This document shows, one piece after another, positions 15,724 to 22,974 of a stretch of DNA of 40,717 nucleotides. Numbering within the stretch: the stretch's first letter is position 1; the number at the start of each line of letters is the position of its first letter. The position numbers and the translations under genes were made by a program. The DNA comes from Streptomyces sp. SID9727 (GTDB lineage Bacteria > Actinomycetota > Actinomycetes > Streptomycetales > Streptomycetaceae), in NCBI RefSeq assembly GCF_010550605.1, contig NZ_JAAGNI010000346.1, positions 1 to 40,717 on the forward strand, read 5' to 3'. The notes beneath the pieces are model-generated. The model did not search any database and had not been told where the DNA came from. It worked only from the letters and a program-made list of their open reading frames with translations.

Positions 15724-16485
15724 TCAGCCTCCGTAGCGGCGGTGGCGGGCGGCGTAGTCGCGCAGCGCCCGCAGGAAGTCGACCCGGCGGAAGGCCGGCC
15801 AGAAGACCTCGCAGAAGTAGTACTCGGAGTGCGCGCTCTGCCAGAGCATGAACCCGGAGAGACGCTGCTCGCCGCTGGTGCGGATGACGAGGTCGGGGTC
15901 GGGCTGGCCGCGGGTGTAGAGGTGCTCGGAGATGAGGTCGGTGGAGACGATCTCGGCCAGGTCCTCGAAGGAGGTGCCCTTGGCGGAGTGTTCCAGGAGC
16001 AGGGAGCGGACGGCGTCGGCGATCTCCTGCCGGCCTCCGTAGCCCACGGCGACGTTGACGAGTATCCCGTCTACTCCGACCGTGGCCTGCTCGGCCTCCT
16101 TGAGGACGGTCTGGGTGTGGGCGGGCAGCAGGTCGAGCGTGCCGACGTGGTGGACCCGCCAGCGGCCGTCCGCGGCCAGGCCGCGCACCGTGTTCTCGAT
16201 GATGCCGAGGAGGGGTGTCAGCTCGGCCTCGGGCCGGTCGAAGTTGTCGGTGGACAGCATCCAGAGCGTGACGACCTCGACGTCGGTCTCGCTGCACCAG
16301 CCCAGGAGTTCCTTGATCTTCTCGGCCCCGGCCTGGTGGCCCTCGGCCGCCGTGCCGCCGGACGCCTTGGCCCAGCGGCGGTTGCCGTCGAGGATGACGC
16401 CGATGTGCTTGGGCACCTGGGAGTGGTCGAGGCGGGCCTCCACCCGGCGCGCGTAGAGCCCGTACACCAGGTCGCGCAAGTTCAC
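15724..16485 (-). CDS. uppS: Isoprenyl diphosphate synthase (cis-prenyltransferase, UppS family)
   Basis: It adds isopentenyl diphosphate units in cis configuration to an allylic primer, giving polyprenyl diphosphates such as the undecaprenyl carrier for wall synthesis. In the 253-residue protein the conserved HIGVILDGNRRWAK places the catalytic Asp at 33, and later motifs are TLWMLSTDNFDRP, VNVAVGYGGRQEI and PDLVIRTSGEQRLSGFMLWQ with the terminal YYFCEVFWPAFR. I chose GTG 16485 (MNLRDLVYGLYARR) because AGAGGTGGA lies at the right distance; a GTG three codons earlier is also possible. Streptomyces usually carry more than one such enzyme, so this may not be the only undecaprenyl synthase. It is divergent from the aldo/keto reductase. 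Confidence 0.95.
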   Translation of the reverse strand: MNLRDLVYGLYARRVEARLDHSQVPKHIGVILDGNRRWAKASGGTAAEGHQAGAEKIKELLGWCSETDVEVVTLWMLSTDNFDRPEAELTPLLGIIENTVRGLAADGRWRVHHVGTLDLLPAHTQTVLKEAEQATVGVDGILVNVAVGYGGRQEIADAVRSLLLEHSAKGTSFEDLAEIVSTDLISEHLYTRGQPDPDLVIRTSGEQRLSGFMLWQSAHSEYYFCEVFWPAFRRVDFLRALRDYAARHRRYGG

Positions 16486-16684
16486 TGAGTCCACCTCTCG
16501 GTTCCGTGCGGGCCCGCCGGCCCCGCGTCAGGGGTCCGGGGTCGTCCCCTGGGGATCGGATCGCCGCACTGGAAGGGGGCGGATCGCCCCGCCGTGTCAT
16601 GGCAGTCCCGTCAGGCCACATTACTGCGCTGGCCCCGCACCCACCCAACCCGGCCTGTCACAAGTCCGTGATAAGGAGGGAAAC

Positions 16685-17725
16685 GTGACTGATTCCTCCT
16701 CCCCCTACCAGGCCGCCCCGACCCGCTACGACTCCATGGAGTACCGGCGCAGCGGACGCAGCGGTCTGAAGCTGCCGGCCGTCTCGCTCGGCCTCTGGCA
16801 CAACTTCGGCGACGACCGGGCGCTCGGCTCCCAGCGGGCCATCCTGCGCCGCGCCTTCGACCTGGGTGTGACCCATTTCGACCTGGCCAACAACTACGGC
16901 CCGCCGGCCGGCTCGGCCGAGCTGAACTTCGGCAAGCTCTTCCGCCAGGACTTCGCCCCGTACCGGGACGAACTGCTGGTCTCGACCAAGGCGGGGTACG
17001 AGATGCACCCCGGGCCGTACGGGGAGTGGGGCTCGCGCAAGTACCTGCTGTCGTCGCTGGACGCCTCGCTGAAGCGGATGGGCCTGGACTACGTCGACAT
17101 CTTCTACTCACACCGCTTCGACCCGGAGACTCCGCTGGAGGAGACGATGGGGGCGCTGGCCTCCGCCGTGCAGCAGGGCAAGGCGCTGTACGTGGGGGTG
17201 TCCTCGTACAACTCGGCGCAGACCGCCGAGGCGGCGCGGCTGCTGCGCGAGATGGGCGTGCCGGCCCTGATCCACCAGCCGTCCTACTCGATGATCAACC
17301 GCTGGACCGAGGAGGACGGGCTCCTCGACACGCTGGAGGCGGCCGGGATGGGCTGCATCTCCTTCGTACCGCTGGCCCAGGGGCTGCTGACCGGCAAGTA
17401 CCTGAACGGCATCCCGGAGGGTTCCCGCGCCACGCAGGGCAAGTCGCTCGACCCGGACCTGCTGTCGCAGGAGGTGGTGCGCCGGCTGAACGGGCTGAAC
17501 GACATCGCGCGCCGTCGGGGCCAGTCGCTCGCCCAGCTGGCCCTGACGTGGGTGCTGCGCGACAGCCGGATGACGTCCGCCCTGATCGGCGCGTCGAGCG
17601 TGGGGCAGCTGGAGGAGAACGTCGCGGCGCTGGCGGGCCCGGAGCTGTCGGCCGAGGAGCTGAAGGAGATCGACGCCTTCGCCGTCGACACCGAGGGCAC
17701 CAACATCTGGGCCGCGCGGGGCTGA
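16685..17725 (+). CDS. Aldo/keto reductase (YghZ/Kv-beta-like)
   Basis: A 346-residue NADPH-dependent oxidoreductase with a TIM-barrel fold. The catalytic tetrad is visible as Asp66, Tyr71 (FDLANNYGPP), Lys102 (STKAGYEM) and His143 (YSHRFDP). The LANNYGPPAGSAE motif and the AGYEMHPGPYGEWGSRKYL insertion match the E. coli YghZ group, which reduces L-glyceraldehyde 3-phosphate and methylglyoxal, so aldehyde detoxification is likely. GTG 16685 follows AAGGAGGG by four bases, one of the best ribosome sites in the window. A small RNA candidate lies convergently just past its end, an arrangement known for the 6C RNA beside an oxidoreductase gene in S. coelicolor. Confidence 0.95.
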   Translation: MTDSSSPYQAAPTRYDSMEYRRSGRSGLKLPAVSLGLWHNFGDDRALGSQRAILRRAFDLGVTHFDLANNYGPPAGSAELNFGKLFRQDFAPYRDELLVSTKAGYEMHPGPYGEWGSRKYLLSSLDASLKRMGLDYVDIFYSHRFDPETPLEETMGALASAVQQGKALYVGVSSYNSAQTAEAARLLREMGVPALIHQPSYSMINRWTEEDGLLDTLEAAGMGCISFVPLAQGLLTGKYLNGIPEGSRATQGKSLDPDLLSQEVVRRLNGLNDIARRRGQSLAQLALTWVLRDSRMTSALIGASSVGQLEENVAALAGPELSAEELKEIDAFAVDTEGTNIWAARG

Positions 17726-17731
17726 GCGGGC

Positions 17732-17751
17732 GCCCGGCCCCGTTGCCGGGC
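17732..17751 (+). terminator. Short hairpin after the aldo/keto reductase
   Basis: GCCCGG (17732-17737) pairs with CCGGGC (17746-17751), six bases after the reductase stop. It is weak alone, but the 13-bp hairpin at 17761-17796 backs it up. Confidence 0.5.
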
Positions 17752-17753
17752 AG

Positions 17754-17846
17754 AAAAAAACGGGCCGGTCCGTGGGGGGGGTTACGGACCGGCCCGAGGG
17801 GGGGTTTCCACCATAACCCTTCGTAAGTGATGCTGGGTGCCGCGAC
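17754..17846 (-). ncRNA. Probable 6C small RNA with intrinsic terminator
   Basis: On the minus strand a run of seven C is followed by a 13-bp perfect stem (17761-17773 with 17784-17796) whose loop is AA followed by eight C, then seven T. A hairpin with a poly-C loop at the 3' end plus a second C-run just before it is the hallmark of the actinobacterial 6C RNA, and the S. coelicolor copy also lies beside an oxidoreductase gene. The C-run of the first element can fold with CGAAGGG upstream, although that pairing is less certain. The 5' end is estimated from an AT-rich island (17850-17858) that could contain the -10 element; the size of about 93 nt is therefore approximate. Confidence 0.65.
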
Positions 17847-17998
17847 GCGAAATAATTACTCTCCGAGAGTGAGAGGCTTCGCTCCGGTCATCGACCGGAC
17901 CCCTGGCACAAGCCCCTGACCTGCGGGAACACCACCCAACCCGGGACGGGCACCGGGGACACGCTCGAGACGTCCACAGGATGTCCACATTCCGCTCG
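17847..17998. promoter_or_regulatory. Intergenic region upstream of the 6C RNA
   Basis: The stretch contains AT-rich AAATAATTA (17850-17858), a dyad ACTCTC-C-GAGAGT (17858-17870), a perfect 7-bp hairpin TCCGGTC-ATC-GACCGGA (17883-17899), and two direct copies resembling the DnaA box TTGTCCACA (17970-17978 ACGTCCACA and 17981-17989 ATGTCCACA). The dyad abuts the AT island and could be an operator for the small RNA promoter. No convincing coding frame was seen. Confidence 0.4.
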
Positions 17999-18220
17999 TC
18001 AGGGGCCGCCCCGGGGCTTCACACAGCCCGTTCCCTCCATGTAGCGACCGTGCGCCTCCGCGTTGACGAGTACGTTGACCATGCCGTCCAGCGAGCCGTC
18101 CACGCGGAGGGTCCCGAGGGACACGGCGGACGAGTGGAAGGCGTAGTGCGGGTTGGCGTCACCGCGCTGCGCGGCGCCCCGCGCGCGTGCGGCGGGGAGA
18201 GTTGCCCCCCCCGGCACCAT
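17999..18220 (-). CDS. Small hypothetical ORF, possible 3' extension of the gene at 18230
   Basis: A 73-residue frame, MVPGGATL to CVKPRGGP, with strongly GC-biased third positions over its last 50 codons, like a true Streptomyces gene. No family is recognised. It has no ribosome binding site. It lies in the same frame as the gene ending at 18230, separated only by TGA and three codons (TGA-CGC-GAC-GTC-ATG). It could be a separate short gene, a C-terminal part lost through a stop mutation, or an extension made by readthrough of a UGA-C stop. The sequence alone does not decide. Confidence 0.35.
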   Translation of the reverse strand: MVPGGATLPAARARGAAQRGDANPHYAFHSSAVSLGTLRVDGSLDGMVNVLVNAEAHGRYMEGTGCVKPRGGP

Positions 18221-18229
18221 GACGTCGCG

Positions 18230-18688
18230 TCACGTCGTGGATGCCGCGCCCCGGTGGCCCCGGGTGAAGCGGACACCCACGGTGTCCCCGCCGACGACCA
18301 CGAAGCGGCCGCCCTCGCAGCGGATCACGGCCTCGTGGACCTCGCCCCGCTCGTCCCGGCGTTCCTCCGTACTCAGCACCGTCCAGCCGCCCTCCGGAGC
18401 CTCCGGCAGGCCGGCCAGCCCGGCGAACTCCCACTGGGCGGCGGGCACACACCAGTCGGGCAGCTGCGGCCAGGTGCCGGCGCCCACGTGCAGGGTGCCG
18501 TCGGAGGCGCAGGTCAGGCGGACCGACTGGCCGTCGTCCAGCACGAACGAGACGGCCTCGGGCTCGCCCATCCGGCCCTCGGGGCGGTAGAAGATCCCGA
18601 GCACGCGGACGATCCTGGCCCCCTTGAGCCACTCGGCGCCGCCCCGGCGCGGGCCGTGCGCGGCGTTTCCGTCGGTGCCGAGGTCCAT
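18230..18688 (-). CDS. Hypothetical protein
   Basis: A 152-residue soluble protein with no signal peptide or membrane segment and no family I recognise. The middle is beta-rich (ARIVRVLGIFYRPEG, AVSFVLDDGQSVRLTCASDG, HEAVIRCEGGRFVVVGGD), and three acidic/Trp-rich patches suggest a small folded domain. ATG 18688 is well placed after AAGGAG with a six-base spacer. It lies 67 bases downstream of the methyltransferase gene on the same strand and may be co-transcribed with it. A coding-like frame continues past its stop codon. Confidence 0.7.
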   Translation of the reverse strand: MDLGTDGNAAHGPRRGGAEWLKGARIVRVLGIFYRPEGRMGEPEAVSFVLDDGQSVRLTCASDGTLHVGAGTWPQLPDWCVPAAQWEFAGLAGLPEAPEGGWTVLSTEERRDERGEVHEAVIRCEGGRFVVVGGDTVGVRFTRGHRGAASTT

Positions 18689-18755
18689 GGCCTGCTCCTT
18701 CCGCGAGCGCTCGCGACCAGAGTGCCATCCTTCGGGCCGTACGGGGGCGCCGGTC

Positions 18756-19556
18756 TCACGCGGGCTTGCGGGCCTCGATCAGGAAGCGGGTGGTGTGGGC
18801 GACGAACGGGCCCCCGGTCTCCAGCCGGTGGTGCAGCGCGGCGAGTGGGGCCCGGTACCGCTCGACGGTGAAGCCGGGCACCATCCAGATCACCTTGCGC
18901 AGGAAGTAGACGACGGCCCCGATGTCGTGGAACTCGGTGCGCAGCCGCTCCGACCGGAGGTCCACGACGTCGAGCCCGGCCGCCTCGGCGTCGGCCCGCG
19001 CCCGTTCCGGGTCGCGCGCGCCGCGCACCTCCGGGGGCTGCGGCCCGAGGAAGTACTCGACCAGTTCGAAGACGCTCGCCGGGCCCACCTGTTGCGAGAA
19101 GTACGTGCCACCGGGCGCCAGCACCCGGGCGATCTCCTCCCACCACGTGGTCACCGGATGCCGGCTGACCACCAGGTCGAAGGCCCCGTCCCCGAACGGC
19201 AGCGGCGGCTCGTCCTCGTCCGCGACGACGGCCACCCCGCGCGGGTGCAGCAGCGCGGTCGCCCGCGCGATGTTCGGCGGCCAGGACTCGGTGGCGACGG
19301 CGAGCGGCGGCAGCTCCGGCACGGAGGCCAGCACCTCGCCCCCGCCCGTCTGGATGTCGAGCGCGGCCCGCGCCCGCCCCATCCGCTCCCCCATGGCCCG
19401 CGCGTACCCCCAGGAGGGCCGCTGCTCGGTGGCCCGCCCGTCGAGCCAGGAGAAGTCCCATCCGTCGACGGAGACGCTGTCCGCCTCCGCGACCAGGGCG
19501 TCGAACCGGTCGGCTTCGCCGGGGGTGGGCGGGGTGGCGTCGGGCGCTGCGGTCAT
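18756..19556 (-). CDS. SAM-dependent methyltransferase (class I)
   Basis: A 266-residue enzyme with a Rossmann-type methyltransferase fold in its centre. Motif I is ALDIQTGGGEVLASVP (about 91-106), the acidic residue after strand 2 is in VAVVADEDE, motif IV is FDLVVSRHPVTTWWEEIARVLAPGGTYFSQQVG, and the C-terminus EYFLGPQPPEVRGARD through HTTRFLIEARK resembles the Methyltransf_11 group. The substrate is unknown. ATG 19556 was preferred over an in-frame start at 19637, because the added residues look non-coding. The ribosome site is weak. Confidence 0.85.
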   Translation of the reverse strand: MTAAPDATPPTPGEADRFDALVAEADSVSVDGWDFSWLDGRATEQRPSWGYARAMGERMGRARAALDIQTGGGEVLASVPELPPLAVATESWPPNIARATALLHPRGVAVVADEDEPPLPFGDGAFDLVVSRHPVTTWWEEIARVLAPGGTYFSQQVGPASVFELVEYFLGPQPPEVRGARDPERARADAEAAGLDVVDLRSERLRTEFHDIGAVVYFLRKVIWMVPGFTVERYRAPLAALHHRLETGGPFVAHTTRFLIEARKPA

Positions 19557-19671
19557 GGAGCCATCGTCCCAGCCGCCCCCGGCCGGCCGCGACCGCATTA
19601 CGGGTGGGCCGGGGCACCGGCGGTGGCGGCTGGCCACCTGGCTGCGGGCGGGACTCCTGGCTCCGCTTCGC

Positions 19672-20478
19672 TCAGGCCGCCAGCCCCCCGAACAGCAGCC
19701 CCAGGAACGCTCCCGCGATCATGAACGGGCCGAACGGAATGCCCGTCTTGCGGCCCGCGCGACGCAGCGCGACGAGCGCCGCCCCGTACACCGCGCCCAG
19801 CAGGAAACCCGCGAAGCCGCCCGCGAAGACCACGGTCCAGCCGTACCAGCCGAGGACCGTGCCCACGGAGAGGGCCAGTTTGACGTCGCCGAAGCCCATG
19901 CCGACCGGGTTGATGAGGAAGAGCAGGAGGTAGAACGCGCCCAGGGCGAGTCCGCCGAGGAGGGCGGAGAGCCAGGAGCCCGCGTGTTCCGGCAGCAGTG
20001 CGGCCAGGCCCAGGAGTACGGCGGCGGCTCCGGCGGCCGGCAGGGTCAGCCCGTCGGGCAGCCGGTGCACGCGGTGGTCGATGCTCGCGAGGAGCACGGC
20101 GACCGGGGCGAGCAGCAGCCAGGCCGCCAGCTCGGGCCGCGTCCCGGTGGCCCAGGAGAGGGCGGCACAGGCGAGCGCGGTGACGAGGGGGGCGAAACGG
20201 TGGGGGGCGTAGCGGGGGGCGGGTGCGGTGGGTGCCTCCTCGTCCGGTACCGCGCCGGCGGCTCCCGTACGCACCTCCGCGACCGCCCCCTCCGCGCACC
20301 CGCCGCAGCGTGTCGCGCCCAGCCAGGCGCGGGCGGGGCCGGTGAGGGGGTGGCCCGCCGGGCAGGCGTCCCGCCACGGTTCGCCGGGCGGAACGGCGAA
20401 CCGGTAGGCGGCGCGCGGGACCAGGAGCCCGGTCGCGGCGCCCCAGAGTGCGGCGGCCCCTGTCAGCATGGCGTACAC
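19672..20478 (-). CDS. Prepilin peptidase (A24 family, TadV-like)
   Basis: A 268-residue polytopic membrane protein that cleaves the leader of type IV/Flp prepilins at the cytoplasmic face. The aspartyl-protease residues are visible: Asp134 in ASIDHRVHRLPDGLTLP and Asp198 in GMGFGDVKLALSVG, the GxGD motif. N-terminal cysteines (C39, C58, C61) recall the zinc site of PilD. Seven or more hydrophobic segments run from about residue 95 to the end. It is the only such enzyme in the window and the likely processor of the Flp pilin and TadE proteins encoded 10-14 kb away. The start is GTG 20478 or ATG 20469. Confidence 0.92.
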   Translation of the reverse strand: MYAMLTGAAALWGAATGLLVPRAAYRFAVPPGEPWRDACPAGHPLTGPARAWLGATRCGGCAEGAVAEVRTGAAGAVPDEEAPTAPAPRYAPHRFAPLVTALACAALSWATGTRPELAAWLLLAPVAVLLASIDHRVHRLPDGLTLPAAGAAAVLLGLAALLPEHAGSWLSALLGGLALGAFYLLLFLINPVGMGFGDVKLALSVGTVLGWYGWTVVFAGGFAGFLLGAVYGAALVALRRAGRKTGIPFGPFMIAGAFLGLLFGGLAA

Positions 20479-20566
20479 CCCAGCGATCCTAATCGGCGCG
20501 CCCCGGACGGGGGTTGTGGCTGTGGATTCGGGCCCGGCGGCGGACCGGCGCCGCTAACGTCGGGCC

Positions 20567-20938
20567 ATGGCTGGATGGCGCGATGGCACGGGGACGCTGA
20601 CGATCACGGACCGGGACGGGGTGACCGAGACCCGGGTGCCGCTGCGGATCGCGGCGTCCTACCGGCACCGGGCGCGCGGGCTGCTCGGGCGGGACGGGGT
20701 CGACGGGGCGCTGATGATCACGCCGTGCGGGAGCGTGCACTCCTTCCGGATGCGGTTCACCATCGATGTGGCCTACCTGGACCGGAAGTTCAACGTGCTG
20801 GCGGTCCACACCATGAAGCCGGGCCGGCTCGGGCTGCCCCGGCCGCGCGGCCGGCATGTGATCGAGGCGGAGGCGGGCGCGATGGCGGCGTGGGGGCTGC
20901 GACCGGGTGTGCAGGTCCGGGTCGAGCAGTCCCCGTGA
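20567..20938 (+). CDS. DUF192 family protein
   Basis: A 123-residue protein matching DUF192: RGLLGRDGVDGALMITPCGSVHSFRMRFTIDVAYLDR, KVL-like FNVLAVHTMKPGRLGLP, and VIEAEAGAMAAWGLRPGVQV. The family's fold is a small beta barrel of unknown biochemical function. Here it diverges from the prepilin peptidase with 88 bases between them, and it often accompanies secretion or pilus genes in actinobacteria, so a role in pilus biogenesis is possible. ATG 20567 has no ribosome site, and TAACGT six bases before it could be a -10, giving a leaderless mRNA. Its stop is only four bases from the convergent gene's stop. Confidence 0.85.
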   Translation: MAGWRDGTGTLTITDRDGVTETRVPLRIAASYRHRARGLLGRDGVDGALMITPCGSVHSFRMRFTIDVAYLDRKFNVLAVHTMKPGRLGLPRPRGRHVIEAEAGAMAAWGLRPGVQVRVEQSP

Positions 20939-20942
20939 GGGG

Positions 20943-21536
20943 TCACCTGCGGGGGACGTCGCTGCCGTAGACGACCCACGGTGACTGCTGGAAGGAGTTC
21001 ACGCCGGACAGCTGCGGCTGGGCGGCGGCCACTTCGGGCAGCACCGCGAGCGTGTCCGGCCAGCAGTCGAAGTACACCGACCCCTTGACGATGAAGCCCG
21101 CCCAGTCGGTGGCCGCCGACGCGCCCTCGCGGTCGAGCACGAAGCCGACGCAGAGCAGTGAGGCCCGCCCGATCGCCTCGCGCACCGCGCGGACCACCCG
21201 TTCCCGGGCGTCGCGGTCCAGCGTGCCGAGGCCGAAGCGCAGCTCCACCGTGCCGTCGTCGCCCCGGCCGGCCGTGGCCCGTATCTCCTCGCCGCCGGGC
21301 AGCCAGAGCAGGAAGTCGACCCGGTCCAGGCGTTGCAGCCCGGTCAGCAGCACGAGTTGGTCCCGGCTCACCCAGGACTGCGTACCGGACGGGTCGGTGC
21401 CGGGGCTGACCAGGGTGATGCGCCGGGTGACCGGGTGGTCCGCCCGCACCCCCGCCGCCTCCAGGTCGCCGAGCAGCGATTCGGCGTCGGGGCGGCTCCA
21501 GCACAGGTGGTACGAGCAGAAGAAACCGTCACTCAT
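20943..21536 (-). CDS. Hypothetical protein
   Basis: A 197-residue soluble protein that I cannot place in a family. It opens MSDGFFCSYHLCWSRPDAESLLGDLEAAG, has a beta-strand pattern through ITLVSPGTDPSGTQSWVSRDQLVLL and VDFLLWLPGGEEIRATAGRGDDGTVELRFGL, and ends with GVNSFQQSPWVVYGSDVPRR. Clean codon use and a compact intergenic context argue that it is a real gene. It is convergent with the DUF192 gene, four bases apart, with no hairpin between. I see no signal peptide or metal motif. Confidence 0.75.
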   Translation of the reverse strand: MSDGFFCSYHLCWSRPDAESLLGDLEAAGVRADHPVTRRITLVSPGTDPSGTQSWVSRDQLVLLTGLQRLDRVDFLLWLPGGEEIRATAGRGDDGTVELRFGLGTLDRDARERVVRAVREAIGRASLLCVGFVLDREGASAATDWAGFIVKGSVYFDCWPDTLAVLPEVAAAQPQLSGVNSFQQSPWVVYGSDVPRR

Positions 21537-21766
21537 CGGCGCGTCACCTCGGTACTCGTGGTGGCTGCCCGCCCCGCCCGGGACACCGCACAGGGCGGCG
21601 CCGTGGGGCCGGCGGGTGGTCGGTATCCGAGCGTACGGGCAACCCGTGGTCCGGGGCTCGGATCCAGGGGGCCCGTGCGGGGGCGCCCCCGGTCGCGCGG
21701 CCGGCTCGTAGACTCGCCGGACGGGCCGGTCGGTCCGCGGGGCGGGGGCGGGCGGGGAGTCGCGAC

Positions 21767-22363
21767 ATGGGCATGTGGGTGCAACCGAGCGGCGGTGACG
21801 CGCTGTTGGCGCGGCAGGACGGGATACGGCAGACCTACGCGGAGGCGTTCGCGGGCCCGCCGTGGCACGAGGACCCGGATCAGGCCGAGGGCTATGTCCT
21901 GCGCCTGGCGGAGGACGCCGCCCGTCCCGGATTCAGGGCCGCACTCGCGCTGAGCGGCTCCCCGGACGCCCCGGACGCCGGCTCGGTGGTGGGGTTCGCG
22001 ACGGCCTGGACCACCGGCTCCCCCTTCCCCTCCACCCGGGCCTACGCGGCCGTCGCCTCGCTCCTGGGCCCCGAGCGGACGGCGGCCTGGCTCGTCGGCG
22101 CGCTGGAGGTGGACGAACTCGCGCTCAGCCCGCGCGCCCGGGGGACCGGCCTGGCGGCCGCGCTCCTGGAGTCCGTCACCGCGTCCGCGCCCGGGGGCCG
22201 CTGCTGGCTGCTGACCTCTGCGGACGCCGAGCCCGCGGTGCGCCTCTACCGGAGGCTCGGCTGGCGCCGGGTGCCCGGCCCGGCGGAAGGCCCGGACATC
22301 GCCGTGTTCCTCGGCCCCGGGCATCCGGCGCTGCGGGATCCGGCCCCGCGCGCCGAGGCATAA
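21767..22363 (+). CDS. GNAT-family N-acetyltransferase
   Basis: A 198-residue acetyl-CoA-dependent transferase. The GNAT core is the strand ALEVDELALSPRARGTGLAAALLESVTA (about 113-140), in which the acetyl-CoA-binding R/Q-x-x-G-x-G/A signature appears as RARGTGLA, then the C-terminal motif AEPAVRLYRRLGWRRVPG, typical of the family. The substrate is unknown. ATG 21767 follows GGGGAG by seven bases. The DinB-type gene starts 41 bases after its stop, so the two may be co-transcribed. Confidence 0.88.
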   Translation: MGMWVQPSGGDALLARQDGIRQTYAEAFAGPPWHEDPDQAEGYVLRLAEDAARPGFRAALALSGSPDAPDAGSVVGFATAWTTGSPFPSTRAYAAVASLLGPERTAAWLVGALEVDELALSPRARGTGLAAALLESVTASAPGGRCWLLTSADAEPAVRLYRRLGWRRVPGPAEGPDIAVFLGPGHPALRDPAPRAEA

Positions 22364-22404
22364 GCGGTGGACAACCCCGCCCCGCCCCGGGAGGCTGTGC
22401 GGCG

Positions 22405-22908
22405 ATGACACGCACCGACACGCCTCCCGCATGGGACGAGCGCACCCAGCTGACCACGTTCCTCGACTACACCCGCGCCACCGCGGTGGCCAAGTGCGAA
22501 GGGCTTTCGCAGGAGGACGCCGTGCGGGCGCCCCTGCCCGGCTCGCCGCTGATGACGCTCGCGGGGGTGGTCAACCATCTGCGCTGGGTCGAGTACTACT
22601 GGTTCGAGGTCGTCTTCCTCGGCGGCGAGGACGAGGGTCCGTGGACGGACGAGGACCCGGACCGCGAGATGCGGATCGCCGTCGACCTGCCGCTCGCCGA
22701 TGTGCTGCGGGAGTACGAGGAGCAGTGCGCCCGCTACCGGGAACTGGTCGCGGCCCACGACCTGGACACGCGTGCCGAGCGGAAGCGCTCGAACGGCTCG
22801 GCGCCCGATCTGCGCTGGATCCTGCTGCACCTCGTCGAGGAGACGGCCCGTCACAACGGCCACATCGACATCATCCGCGAGATCGTGGACGGGACGACGG
22901 GAGACTGA
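22405..22908 (+). CDS. DinB-fold protein (DUF664 type)
   Basis: A 167-residue four-helix-bundle protein. Candidate metal ligands are the His of VNHLRWVEYYWFEV and the His residues of ETARHNGHIDIIREI, the usual three-His set of DinB/YfiT proteins. DUF664 members in actinobacteria are related to mycothiol-dependent transferases, so a thiol-transfer role is plausible but not shown. ATG 22405 follows GGGAGG at ten bases. An in-frame extension reaching back to 21862 is the shadow of the GNAT gene. Confidence 0.87.
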   Translation: MTRTDTPPAWDERTQLTTFLDYTRATAVAKCEGLSQEDAVRAPLPGSPLMTLAGVVNHLRWVEYYWFEVVFLGGEDEGPWTDEDPDREMRIAVDLPLADVLREYEEQCARYRELVAAHDLDTRAERKRSNGSAPDLRWILLHLVEETARHNGHIDIIREIVDGTTGD

Positions 22909-22974
22909 GGGCCGGCCCGCCGTTCCCGGTGCCGTAGCGGACGCCGCGCGCCGGCCGGGAACGCGGGACAGCCC

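Noticed and set aside
17782..17988. 68-codon minus-strand ORF over the 6C region
   Set aside because: Arg/Ser/Cys-rich translation, no ribosome site, and it covers the terminator hairpin of the small RNA candidate.
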